This document shows, in pieces, positions 24,331 through 32,390 of a DNA stretch of 64,000 nt. Source of the DNA: Gemmatimonadaceae bacterium. Its GTDB lineage: Bacteria; Gemmatimonadota; Gemmatimonadetes; Gemmatimonadales; Gemmatimonadaceae. The position numbers and the translations under genes were made by a program. The notes under the pieces are model-generated. The model did not search any database. It saw only the letters and a list, made by a program, of their open reading frames with translations, and was not told the origin of the DNA. Location: assembly GCA_020853635.1 (NCBI GenBank), contig JADYYN010000044.1, forward strand, positions 16,985-80,984, written 5' to 3'. Numbering within the stretch: position 1 is the stretch's first letter; every line of letters begins with the position of its first letter.

Positions 24331-26405
24331 GCGATCAGCGCCCCAAGCCGCTGCACGTCGCGCAGATCGAGCACCTCGGCGGGTGAATGGCTGTAGCGGC
24401 CGGTCCACGAGAGCGGCACGTTCGGCGCGCCCCAGTACGTGAAGGCAGTCCCGTCGGTCCCACCCTGCGTGAGCCCGACCTGCAGCGGGATCCCCGCCGC
24501 ACGCGCGATCTGTTCGATCTCGGCGCGCACTGCGGGAGGGACCATGCTCGAGGACTCCACCGCACGGAGTACCGGTCCGCCACCGAACACCGTGAACGCG
24601 AAGTGCGGCGATTCCAGCGGCGTGTCGGAGCTCACGAAGGTGTCGATGCTGTGCACGCGCTTCACGTTCCGGCCGATCCGCTGTGCGAGTGCCGTCGCGC
24701 CGACCAAGCCGATCTCCTCACCCGTGGACCACACGAACAGCACGCGTCGCTTGAGTGTGGCCGGCGTGGTGGCGCGCACGGCTTCGATCAGCGCGGTCGA
24801 CCCTGCGCGGTCGTCGAGCGACCGTGCCGTGAAGCGCGTGCCGGCCAAGCGCACCGCATCCTTGTGTGAAGTGACCGTCGCGCCCACCGTGACACCGGCG
24901 GCCTTGAGTCCATCGACGTCGAACCCGAACCACGCCTGCATGCGTGTGGGGCGACGCGTGCGCGCCGAATCGCGCGGGACGAACACGCCTTGCAGCGGCG
25001 GTCGCACGTTGCCCGCGGCGTCGGGTGCGTAATGCAGCATCGCCGTCTGTCCTTCCCACGCCGAGGCGACCGTGCCGCCGCGGGCGCGGAGTTGCACCAT
25101 CCCGTCGCGATCGACTGACACGACATCGTAGCCGACTTCATCGAGGTGGGCGATCACGACGAGTGTGTCGCGCTCGGGGCCGGCCGCGACGATGAGGTTG
25201 CCGGCCTCGTCGACCGTGGCCGCCTCGCGGGCCCAGACGGGGAGCGCTGCGCGTACGGCGTCGCGCACGAGTGTTTCGTAGGTGGACACGCCGGGGATGT
25301 CGGCGAGCTGTTTGAGCAACGCACTCGTAGCGGACACTGCGTCGGCAGGGCGCGGTGACGGCGAGGGCGGTAGAGTCAGCGTCACCCAGCGCTCGCTCGG
25401 CAACGAACTCGGTGTGACGCCTGCGGCCGCAATGACCGCGTCGAGCGTGCGCTCACTTTCATCACGCGAGACGGTCTCCACCAACGTGCCCGCGAACCGC
25501 ACGGCGCTGCTGATGTGTCGGATGGAATCGAGCCCGGCGGCACGGAAGATGGCGGCATCGACGCCGTTCGCGTTCCCCGACGCTGCGCGCACCCAACGAT
25601 CCGTACGCGTCGCCGACCCGCGCACCACGATGCTGAGCTCGTCGATCTTGCCCAGTCGTGCGACCGCACCGCTCAAACCGTTCCATCCGAACACACTCTG
25701 CGTAGTGATGAGGAACGTGGTCTCGCCCTGCGCCACCGTGCCGCGCGAAGCGGCCGCGACGGCCGCGCAGCCCGCACGCTGTCCCGCGGCGTTTCCCGCG
25801 ACACCGCCGGCGTACGACCACGCGGGGACACGACGCGTGACCGGATCGATCAACCGCACCCCGAGAGCCTGCGCCTCAGCCGCCGAACGCACACCGATGT
25901 CGAGCCACAGGTCATCGGCGGTGGTGACGAGCGTGTCGTTGCGGTGCTGCTGCGCGAAGTGCCCGTTCGCCACCGCGAACACACCGGGCACCACGCCGCG
26001 AGACGTGTGCACGTTCACCTGCTGGCCTTCGTGGGACTGATCGAACAGCGGATGCCCGCCGCCTCCCACCCGATGCACGCGAAGAAAACCATCTGCGGTG
26101 ATCTGTGTGACGGCAAACCCCGGCCGATCGATCGCACAGGCGACGACGCGGCGCGGCGCACCGCGGCCAATGGTACGGTGAAGATTCCCCGCCGCATCGC
26201 GCTGCCACCCCGGCATCGCGGCGGCGATCACATCGGTGGCGAGACGTTCGTGCCCCGTCGGTGCGTCGAGGGACTGCCACGACCGCAACGCACTCGCGAG
26301 ACCCGACGTCGGCACCTGCGATGCGACGGAGCGACACGGAAGCGCGAGCGGCATCGCGCAGGTGGCAGCGAGGAGGGCACGGCGGGCGGGCGCTGGGATC
26401 GACAT
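24312..26405 (-). CDS. Two-domain M42-like metallopeptidase, N-half inactive
   Basis: A 697-aa exported protein made of two homologous M42/PepA-like halves. The C-half (about 365-697) keeps the full di-zinc set: H420 in AHLDEVG, D531 in SLDDRAG, E563-E564 in STGEEIGLVGA, D588 in HSIDTF, H673 in YSHSPAEV. The N-half (about 35-320) follows the same order but has lost these residues: CAIDRPGF for AHLDEVGY, VAGNAAG for SLDDRAG, TTQSVFG for STGEEIG. Family enzymes are aminopeptidases or endoglucanase-like hydrolases. A signal peptide ends near VASQ. ATG at 26405. Confidence 0.88.
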   Translation of the reverse strand: MSIPAPARRALLAATCAMPLALPCRSVASQVPTSGLASALRSWQSLDAPTGHERLATDVIAAAMPGWQRDAAGNLHRTIGRGAPRRVVACAIDRPGFAVTQITADGFLRVHRVGGGGHPLFDQSHEGQQVNVHTSRGVVPGVFAVANGHFAQQHRNDTLVTTADDLWLDIGVRSAAEAQALGVRLIDPVTRRVPAWSYAGGVAGNAAGQRAGCAAVAAASRGTVAQGETTFLITTQSVFGWNGLSGAVARLGKIDELSIVVRGSATRTDRWVRAASGNANGVDAAIFRAAGLDSIRHISSAVRFAGTLVETVSRDESERTLDAVIAAAGVTPSSLPSERWVTLTLPPSPSPRPADAVSATSALLKQLADIPGVSTYETLVRDAVRAALPVWAREAATVDEAGNLIVAAGPERDTLVVIAHLDEVGYDVVSVDRDGMVQLRARGGTVASAWEGQTAMLHYAPDAAGNVRPPLQGVFVPRDSARTRRPTRMQAWFGFDVDGLKAAGVTVGATVTSHKDAVRLAGTRFTARSLDDRAGSTALIEAVRATTPATLKRRVLFVWSTGEEIGLVGATALAQRIGRNVKRVHSIDTFVSSDTPLESPHFAFTVFGGGPVLRAVESSSMVPPAVRAEIEQIARAAGIPLQVGLTQGGTDGTAFTYWGAPNVPLSWTGRYSHSPAEVLDLRDVQRLGALIAAIVRR

Positions 26406-26488
26406 GGGCCTGGTCGGTGGCGGGAGAGGCGCGACACGCCAATATGCGACACCGTGACCGCCGCGGTCAGCCTCGGTAGTTTTCCCGC

Positions 26489-27424
26489 ATGCCCAACGTC
26501 GACCGCTCCTCGCGCCCCGCGCGCGTGCTCTTCGCCGGCGCCCTCGCCGTCGCCTCACTCAGCGTCCCGGCCACCGTACGCGCCCAGAGCGCGGCTCTCA
26601 CGATGGCGTACGACTCCGCCCGATGCCCGAGCTGCGCCGAGTGGAACGCGCCGCAAGCGCCGCTGCGCCTGTTCGCCAACACCTACTACGTGGGCACGCA
26701 CGGGCTGACCGCGCTGCTGATCACGTCGCCCGAGGGCCACATCCTCATCGACGGCGGCCTGCCCAACTCCGCCCCGCTCATCCTCAAGAACATCGCGGCG
26801 CTCGGATTCAACGCGCGAGATATCAAGATCATCCTCAACTCCCACGCGCACTACGACCACGCCGGTGGCATCGCGGCCCTTCAGGAGGTGAGCGGCGCGC
26901 GCGTCATCGCGAGCGCGGCGAGCGCTCCGGTGATCGCACGCGGACTGCCGGACCACGATGATCCGCAGCACGGCATCGCCTTCCCCATGCCGCCGGTGCG
27001 CAACGTGGACGTACTCGCGGCGGGTGAGGTCGTGCGCTTGGGGCCCTTGTCCTTCACGCTGCACGCGACGGGAGGCCACACTCCCGGCGGCAGCACATGG
27101 ACGTGGCGCGCCTGCGAAGGCGCACGCTGCCTCGACTTCGTGTATGCGGACAGTCAGTCCCCGATCTCCGAAGACGGATTCCGCTTTTCGGACAACACAC
27201 GTTATCCCACCGCGCTCGCCGACTTCGAACGCGGCCATGCGCTGCTGGAGCGGATCTCCTGCGACATCCTGATCACCCCGCACCCAGCCGCTTCTTCCCT
27301 GTGGGAGCGCGCGAGAGCAGCGCCAGAGGGATTCGTGGATCGCGACGCCTGCAAACGCTACGCAGCCGCGGCGCGACGCGCCTTGCGCGCCCGGCTCGAA
27401 CGCGAACGCATACACGACCGATAG
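26489..27424 (+). CDS. Subclass B3 metallo-beta-lactamase homologue
   Basis: A 311-aa periplasmic protein with signal peptide (cleavage near VRAQ) and a complete subclass B3 zinc site. H119-x-H121-x-D123-H124 (HAHYDHAGG), H197 (GGHTPGGSTW) and H265 (ITPHP) correspond to standard H116, H118, D120, H121, H196 and H263. The DSQSP segment fits the position following strand 10. B3 enzymes hydrolyse beta-lactams including carbapenems, but environmental homologues vary in activity. ATG at 26489 is 83 bp from the divergent M42 peptidase. Its TAG stop abuts the stop codon of the convergent ABC permease. No mobile-element sequence is nearby, so it appears chromosomal. Confidence 0.92.
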   Translation: MPNVDRSSRPARVLFAGALAVASLSVPATVRAQSAALTMAYDSARCPSCAEWNAPQAPLRLFANTYYVGTHGLTALLITSPEGHILIDGGLPNSAPLILKNIAALGFNARDIKIILNSHAHYDHAGGIAALQEVSGARVIASAASAPVIARGLPDHDDPQHGIAFPMPPVRNVDVLAAGEVVRLGPLSFTLHATGGHTPGGSTWTWRACEGARCLDFVYADSQSPISEDGFRFSDNTRYPTALADFERGHALLERISCDILITPHPAASSLWERARAAPEGFVDRDACKRYAAAARRALRARLERERIHDR

Positions 27425-28249
27425 TCACCCCACGCGCGCGAGTCGCCTGATCGCGAGGCCGCCGCAGAGCACTGTCACACCGAGCAGGACCGCTGCGGCG
27501 AGTCCGGTGGGGATGAAGATGAACTGCTTCACACCGGCGAGTCCCAGCGCCAACTGGTTGAGATGGAACGCCGGCCAGATCACCACCCAGCTGCGCAGGA
27601 ATGCGGGCAGCGGGATGAACAGTCCCGAGAGCCACATCATCGGCAAGAAGATCATGTTGCCCCACGCGGGCGCGGCCGAGCTCGACACCAGCGCACCGAT
27701 CAGGAGACCGATCGCTGCGAACGGGATCGTGCCGACGACGAGCACCATCCAGATCGTCGCCACCTGCTCGATCGACATCGTCAGCTTCCCGACGTACAGT
27801 GCCACAGCGACCACCAGCGTGAGCGCGATGGCGGCGATGCCCATCGACATCAGGACCTTGGCGACGATCGTCGCGCCCGGCGGCAGCGGGAGGGCGCGCT
27901 TGAGCCTGAGCACGTTGCCCTCCCGATCCGTCGCGAGGATCACGCCACTGAAGATCCCGGGCATCATCACGGCGAACACGCAGAAGCCGGAGAAGAGGTA
28001 GTCCACCACAGCGGGCCCATATTCGCTCGAGTCGCCGACGTTGCCGTTGATCACCACCCCGAAGAACAGGTAGATCGCCACCGGCACCGCGATGAACGGC
28101 AATGCGAAGCCCGGCGTGCGCAACGCCGCCTTCGTCTCCATCTTCGCCTCGAGCAGGTAGGCGCGGAGCAAGCGCCCAAGCGGCAACGGACTACGGTCGA
28201 TCACCGCGACACGCGGCGCCTCGGGCACGGACATCGTGACGCCGGTCAT
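27425..28249 (-). CDS. ABC-2 type transporter permease (second system)
   Basis: A 274-aa membrane protein of the ABC-2 permease family with about six hydrophobic segments (near 45-65, 85-105, 130-155, 165-185, 195-215, 245-265). The motif LATDREGNVLRLKRALPLPPG before the third helix is typical of ABC-2 exporters. Its ATG overlaps the stop of the upstream acyltransferase-ABC fusion by 4 bp (ATGA), so it is almost certainly the permease partner of that ATPase domain. Last gene of a five-gene operon. The stop codon abuts the convergent metallo-beta-lactamase stop. Substrate unknown. Confidence 0.9.
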   Translation of the reverse strand: MTGVTMSVPEAPRVAVIDRSPLPLGRLLRAYLLEAKMETKAALRTPGFALPFIAVPVAIYLFFGVVINGNVGDSSEYGPAVVDYLFSGFCVFAVMMPGIFSGVILATDREGNVLRLKRALPLPPGATIVAKVLMSMGIAAIALTLVVAVALYVGKLTMSIEQVATIWMVLVVGTIPFAAIGLLIGALVSSSAAPAWGNMIFLPMMWLSGLFIPLPAFLRSWVVIWPAFHLNQLALGLAGVKQFIFIPTGLAAAVLLGVTVLCGGLAIRRLARVG

Positions 28250-30336
28250 GCCGCCTCCTTGGTCAGTTCATTGAATGCCTCAGCCAGACTCGCCTGCTTC
28301 ACTTCGAGCTGGCTCAACGCCGGGTCGGACGCGAGGAGGCGACGCACCACCGCCTCGGCATCGGCGACCGTGAGGTGCACCAACCGCGCGTCACGCTCGG
28401 CTTCGATCACGCCGGGCCAGGTGCGCAGTTCGTCCGCGTCCAACACCGAGGCGAAGCTCACGCGCTTGCGCGTCACCACGGCGCGGATCTCATCCACGCT
28501 GCCTTCAGCGATCACCCGCCCCTTCGCGAGCACCACCACGCGATCGGCCAACGCCTCGGCTTCCTCGAGATAGTGCGTGGTCAGCACGACTGAGGTCCCG
28601 GACGCCACGAGGGAACGGATGGCGCGCCACATCGTTTCGCGCGCCTGCACGTCGAGTCCGACCGTGGGCTCGTCGAGGAAGATCAGCTGCGGGCGTCCCA
28701 CCACCGCGAGTGCGAACTGCACCTGACGCTTCTGGCCGGTGGAGAGTTTGCCATGCCGGGTGTCGGCGATCGCCGAGATGCCGGTGAGCGCGATCGTGTC
28801 ATCCACCGAGAGCGGCGACCGGTAGTAGCTCGCCGTCAACGCGAGATGCTCGCGTGCGGTGAGTGCGGGAGCGAGCACCACCTCCTGCAGCATCGCGCCG
28901 ACACCGAGGCGGGAGTGCACGTCGAACGGCGATCCTCCCATCACGGTCGCCACGCCAGAATCCGGCTCCAGCGTGCCGAGCCACAGGCCGATCGCCGTGG
29001 TCTTTCCGGCGCCATTCGGCCCGAGGAGCGCGAGCAACTCGCCGGCGCGTACGGCGACCGACACGCGGTCGAGAGCCACAGTCTTGTCGAACTGTTTGAT
29101 GACGCCGGCGAGCTCCGCGAGCAGCGGCGCGGTTGTCGCGGGCATCGTCGGTGTGCTCGGCGCCGCGGACGCGCGCACCCGCCGCCCATTGAGCACCTCC
29201 CCGATGATGGTCCCCCGCACGAACCAACGGTAGGTGAGCAGCAGGACGCCGACCGTCACGCCGACGATCAGCGGGAACTTGAGTGCCCAGTGCATCGGCC
29301 AGCGCATCAGCAGCACCTGCAGCGCGAACACCACCGGGAGATGTGCGAGGTAGATCCAGTACGACGCATCCGCGAGGTACCGCATCGCGGCACGTTCCGC
29401 ACGGAAGAACCGCAACGCGCCGCCCAGCACGCCGAACGACCAGCACCAGATCGCGACCGTGTAGGCCGCGGCGTAGAGCAGTCGCATGCGCGCACCGCCC
29501 GGGACCACGCTGGGTGCACCGAGATCCGGCGCCGAACCCATGATCGCGAGACAGCCCGCGGTCAGCGCCACCGCGAGTCCCAGGTGTAGCGCCCAACGGC
29601 GTTCGAGCACTGCGAGCAACTCCGTCTGGCGATGGAGCAGCCACCCGACGAGGAACGCGGTGACGAAGCCGGCCAGCGCCGGGAGCTGCGGCATGAGTCC
29701 GGTATCGGGCGTCTGGATACCGAACCACGCGGGCCACGACGCGTCTCCCACGAACACAGCGAACAGCGGGAGCGCGAAGATCTGCGGCGCGACGGCGCTG
29801 CGCAGCAGTGCGCCGAACCGCGCATCGATCGCGGCGCGCAACGTCCCCTTCGGATCGAGCAACGAGACGAACGCGGCCCGCGCCGACAACACCAGCACGT
29901 AGCACACACACAGATAGTAGAGGAACCAGAGATGCGTCAGCGGGAATCCCTGCGGCGCCGGCGCAGGCGCGTCAGCGGGAGCCCCATCGGGGAACGTGCG
30001 CATCAATCCCCAGATGACGATCGCCGTGGTCACCGGGGCGAGGATCACCCAGCCCACCGTCATCGGCACCACGATCCGCTTCGCGCGGTCCTTCACGAAC
30101 GCGCGCGCACCGCGGCGGTGGAACGCCAAGTGGGCGAAGAACCCCGCGATGACGAAGAACAGCGTCATGCGGAACATGTGGATCACATAGAACGTGACGC
30201 CGAGTGCCACACTCGGCGAGACATCCTGCGCCGGGATCGGGAGGAAGAAGGACATCGTCGCGTGCAGCACCACACCGAGCAGCAGTGCGAACGCACGCGC
30301 CGCATCGAGCCCATGGAAACGGTCGTCCTGTGTCAC
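28246..30336 (-). CDS. Fusion: membrane acyltransferase 3 + ABC ATPase
   Basis: A 696-aa protein joining two domains that are normally separate. Residues 1-375 are a polytopic acyltransferase-3 (OpgC/OafA-like) domain with FHGLDAARAFA, the conserved H25 (VVLHATMSFF) and about ten hydrophobic helices. Residues 376-403 are a Pro/Ala/Ser linker. Residues 404-696 are an ABC ATPase: Walker A GPNGAGKTT 439-447, signature LSTGQ 531-535, Walker B LIFLDEP 551-557, switch H588. GTG at 30336 overlaps the upstream permease stop (GTGA); the longer open frame upstream is antisense-type noise over that permease. The frame is continuous through the linker with no stop, so the fusion is real unless the assembly is wrong. 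Acylation coupled to export is inference. Confidence 0.88.
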   Translation of the reverse strand: MTQDDRFHGLDAARAFALLLGVVLHATMSFFLPIPAQDVSPSVALGVTFYVIHMFRMTLFFVIAGFFAHLAFHRRGARAFVKDRAKRIVVPMTVGWVILAPVTTAIVIWGLMRTFPDGAPADAPAPAPQGFPLTHLWFLYYLCVCYVLVLSARAAFVSLLDPKGTLRAAIDARFGALLRSAVAPQIFALPLFAVFVGDASWPAWFGIQTPDTGLMPQLPALAGFVTAFLVGWLLHRQTELLAVLERRWALHLGLAVALTAGCLAIMGSAPDLGAPSVVPGGARMRLLYAAAYTVAIWCWSFGVLGGALRFFRAERAAMRYLADASYWIYLAHLPVVFALQVLLMRWPMHWALKFPLIVGVTVGVLLLTYRWFVRGTIIGEVLNGRRVRASAAPSTPTMPATTAPLLAELAGVIKQFDKTVALDRVSVAVRAGELLALLGPNGAGKTTAIGLWLGTLEPDSGVATVMGGSPFDVHSRLGVGAMLQEVVLAPALTAREHLALTASYYRSPLSVDDTIALTGISAIADTRHGKLSTGQKRQVQFALAVVGRPQLIFLDEPTVGLDVQARETMWRAIRSLVASGTSVVLTTHYLEEAEALADRVVVLAKGRVIAEGSVDEIRAVVTRKRVSFASVLDADELRTWPGVIEAERDARLVHLTVADAEAVVRRLLASDPALSQLEVKQASLAEAFNELTKEAA

Positions 30337-31013
30337 GCCGCCGCTCCGTGTGCGAAGTCGGTCCGACGGGACTGCACCACGAATGCCGTGGCGAGCGCGA
30401 GCACGGCGACGGCAAATTCCGCGAGCAGCGTCACCACGATGGGACCGCTCCAGAGTGCCATGACGCCGTCCGTCGCAGGCGTGAGCCGCGGGACCATCGC
30501 GGCCATGAAGAGCGGAACGGACGTGTTGGTCGCGATGATGCCCACCACGCTCCACAACTCCGAGCCGCTGATCAAACCGATCGCGGTGAGGATGCAGAAG
30601 TTCGTGAGCAGCAGCCCCATTAACGCAACCGAGGACGGCAACGCCCCCACGGCGCCGGGGTTGAACACATGCGTGAGGCCCACGATCGCCGCTGTCAGGA
30701 TCGACCACGGGATCAGGAACGCGACCAGACCGGCGACGACCTTCGCCACCGTGTACTGCAGCGGCGAGATCGGCAGACTGAGCGCGAACAGCAACGACCG
30801 CGTCTGCCGCTCGGAGATCACGCCATGCACCGCGAGGAACACGGCTAGCACGACGACGCTGGTGACGAGAAGGATCTGCCCCCCGGCGCCCACCGCCCCC
30901 GCGGATCCGGACAGGATGATGGAGCACAGACCGACCAGCACCGTGCCGACGATGAGCCACCGATAGAGGAACAGGTCCTTTCGGATGAGATGACCGACCA
31001 CGCTCCGTGTCAT
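30333..31013 (-). CDS. ABC transporter permease (first system)
   Basis: A 226-aa membrane protein with about six hydrophobic segments and an N-terminal amphipathic start (RSVVGHLIRKDLFLYRWL) typical of YtrC/D or ABC-2 type permeases. The loop VHGVISERQTRSLLFALSLPISP is the usual coupling segment after helix 2. The start overlaps the preceding ATPase stop by 4 bp (ATGA), and the fusion gene begins inside its own stop (GTGA). It should pair with the ATPase at 31010-31906. Confidence 0.88.
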   Translation of the reverse strand: MTRSVVGHLIRKDLFLYRWLIVGTVLVGLCSIILSGSAGAVGAGGQILLVTSVVVLAVFLAVHGVISERQTRSLLFALSLPISPLQYTVAKVVAGLVAFLIPWSILTAAIVGLTHVFNPGAVGALPSSVALMGLLLTNFCILTAIGLISGSELWSVVGIIATNTSVPLFMAAMVPRLTPATDGVMALWSGPIVVTLLAEFAVAVLALATAFVVQSRRTDFAHGAAA

Positions 31014-31906
31014 TCGCCGCGCTCCGTTCGGGTATGCAGGACGGTCTCCACGAATACCTCCTCGAGGGTGAGACGTTGTACGTCGCGCACCGTGAACCCG
31101 GCGAGGCGGTACGTCGCCTCGAGCGCCGGTGTGAACGCGTCCGTGGTCACCACTGCGGTGCGATGCCCTTGGGTGATGCTCGTCACCCCGGCGCGTGGCT
31201 CGAGACGTATCCCCTCGGGCACATCGAGATGGAGACGACGCCAGCGATCGAGATACGTCTCCTTGTCCTCCGATGCGACGACCCGTCCGCGATCGATGAA
31301 CGTGATGCGGTCGGAGATCTGCTCGACATCGAGCGTGTTGTGCGAGGAGAACAGGATCGACCGCGAGTCGTCCTTGAGCACATCCATCAGCTCGGCGAGC
31401 AGCACATGGCGGGCCACCGGATCGAGCCCCGCCGTCGGTTCATCGAGGATCAGCAACCGCGGCCGACGCGACAGCGCGAGCAGCAGCATCGCGAGCATGC
31501 GCTCCCCGGTCGAGAGACCTTTCACCGGCTGCTCCGCCCGGAGCGAGAAACGCTTGAGCAGCGCCGCCGCATACGACGCGTCCCACGAGGGGTAGATCGA
31601 GCGGACGAACGCCATGTGCCACCCGATGGTCGCGTTGGCGAACAGCCCCATGTCATGCGACACGAATCCGATGTCCCGCTTGGCCCGCGCCTGCTCGGCC
31701 GGCATCGGATGCCCGAGCACGCGCACTTCGCCGGCATCGTGCGCGGTGATGCCCATGAGCACACGGATCGTAGTCGACTTGCCGGCACCGTTGGGCCCGA
31801 CGAATCCCATGATCTGTCCCGGCTCCAGGCGGAGCGAGAGACCCTGCAGGGTGAAGTACGGATAGCGCTTGGACACGTCCCGCATGTCGATCGCGAACGC
31901 GCTCAT
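31010..31906 (-). CDS. ABC transporter ATP-binding protein
   Basis: A 298-aa ATPase: Walker A GPNGAGKST near 38-46, Q-loop region IGFVSHDMGLF, signature LSTGE near 130, Walker B LLILDEP near 153, H-loop SSHN near 189. A C-terminal tail of about 80 residues (after residue 215) follows, as in ATPases of bacitracin/lantibiotic- and YtrB-type exporters. The aspartate after the Q-loop replaces the usual Q (SHD rather than Q), a deviation worth noting. Four-bp overlaps couple it to gntR upstream and to the permease downstream. Confidence 0.92.
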   Translation of the reverse strand: MSAFAIDMRDVSKRYPYFTLQGLSLRLEPGQIMGFVGPNGAGKSTTIRVLMGITAHDAGEVRVLGHPMPAEQARAKRDIGFVSHDMGLFANATIGWHMAFVRSIYPSWDASYAAALLKRFSLRAEQPVKGLSTGERMLAMLLLALSRRPRLLILDEPTAGLDPVARHVLLAELMDVLKDDSRSILFSSHNTLDVEQISDRITFIDRGRVVASEDKETYLDRWRRLHLDVPEGIRLEPRAGVTSITQGHRTAVVTTDAFTPALEATYRLAGFTVRDVQRLTLEEVFVETVLHTRTERGE

Positions 31907-32313
31907 GTGCGTCTCTGGTCTGAAGAAGAGTCGCGTCGGACCTGCCGACGTGCCTCGTGGAGGCGTGCGTCCATCGCGGCGGCATCGAGTCCGAGCCGCT
32001 GCCCCAGTTCCGCCGCCGCACGCAGGTGGGCATCGAGCTCCTGCACCCGAAGGTCGGGCCCGAGTGTCGGGCGGTCCGCGACGAAGGTCCCGCGCCCCTG
32101 CTGGGTCACGATCACGCCTTCGTCTTCGAGCTCCTGATACGCCCGACGGATGGTGATGACACTGATCCGCAGTTCCGCCGCGAGCGCACGGATGGAAGGG
32201 ATCTCCTGCCCGCGCGCCCAGTCCCCGACCGCGACGAGATGTCGGATCTGCTCCATGATCTGGAGGTACATGGGCCGGTGGTCGGCCTGGGAGATGGACA
32301 GCGGAGTGTGCAT
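31903..32313 (-). CDS. GntR family regulator, YtrA type
   Basis: A 136-aa repressor. An N-terminal GntR winged helix at about 10-80 (MYLQIMEQIRHLVAVGDWARG, PSIRALAAELRISVITIRRAYQELEDEGVI, GRGTFVA) is followed by only about 50 helical residues, the short effector or dimer tail typical of the YtrA subfamily. YtrA regulators sit first in, and repress, ABC transporter operons, exactly the layout here. ATG at 32313 fits the family N-terminus; it has no Shine-Dalgarno and lies inside a 24-bp palindrome (32305-32328), suggesting a near-leaderless, autoregulated transcript. Confidence 0.93.
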   Translation of the reverse strand: MHTPLSISQADHRPMYLQIMEQIRHLVAVGDWARGQEIPSIRALAAELRISVITIRRAYQELEDEGVIVTQQGRGTFVADRPTLGPDLRVQELDAHLRAAAELGQRLGLDAAAMDARLHEARRQVRRDSSSDQRRT

Positions 32314-32328
32314 ATCGATATACACACT
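32305..32328. promoter_or_regulatory. Probable GntR/YtrA operator
   Basis: A 24-bp inverted repeat, half-sites AGTGTGCATATC and GATATACACACT, matching at 11 of 12 paired positions with no spacer. It covers the gntR start codon (32311-32313). Position at the head of the operon and the GTGT/ACAC ends fit autoregulation by the encoded GntR protein. Confidence 0.7.
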
Positions 32329-32390
32329 AGGTACGCGACCGCCAAGCCGCAAGTTTCGCAAGTCAGCCGCCGCCGACTCGCCTCAGATGC

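Noticed and set aside
28246..30960. Longer version of the acyltransferase-ABC fusion starting at 30960.
   Set aside because: The extra 208 codons overlap the permease on the same strand in another frame, are Arg/His-rich and have no family match. GTG at 30336 forms a GTGA overlap and begins where acyltransferase-3 similarity begins.
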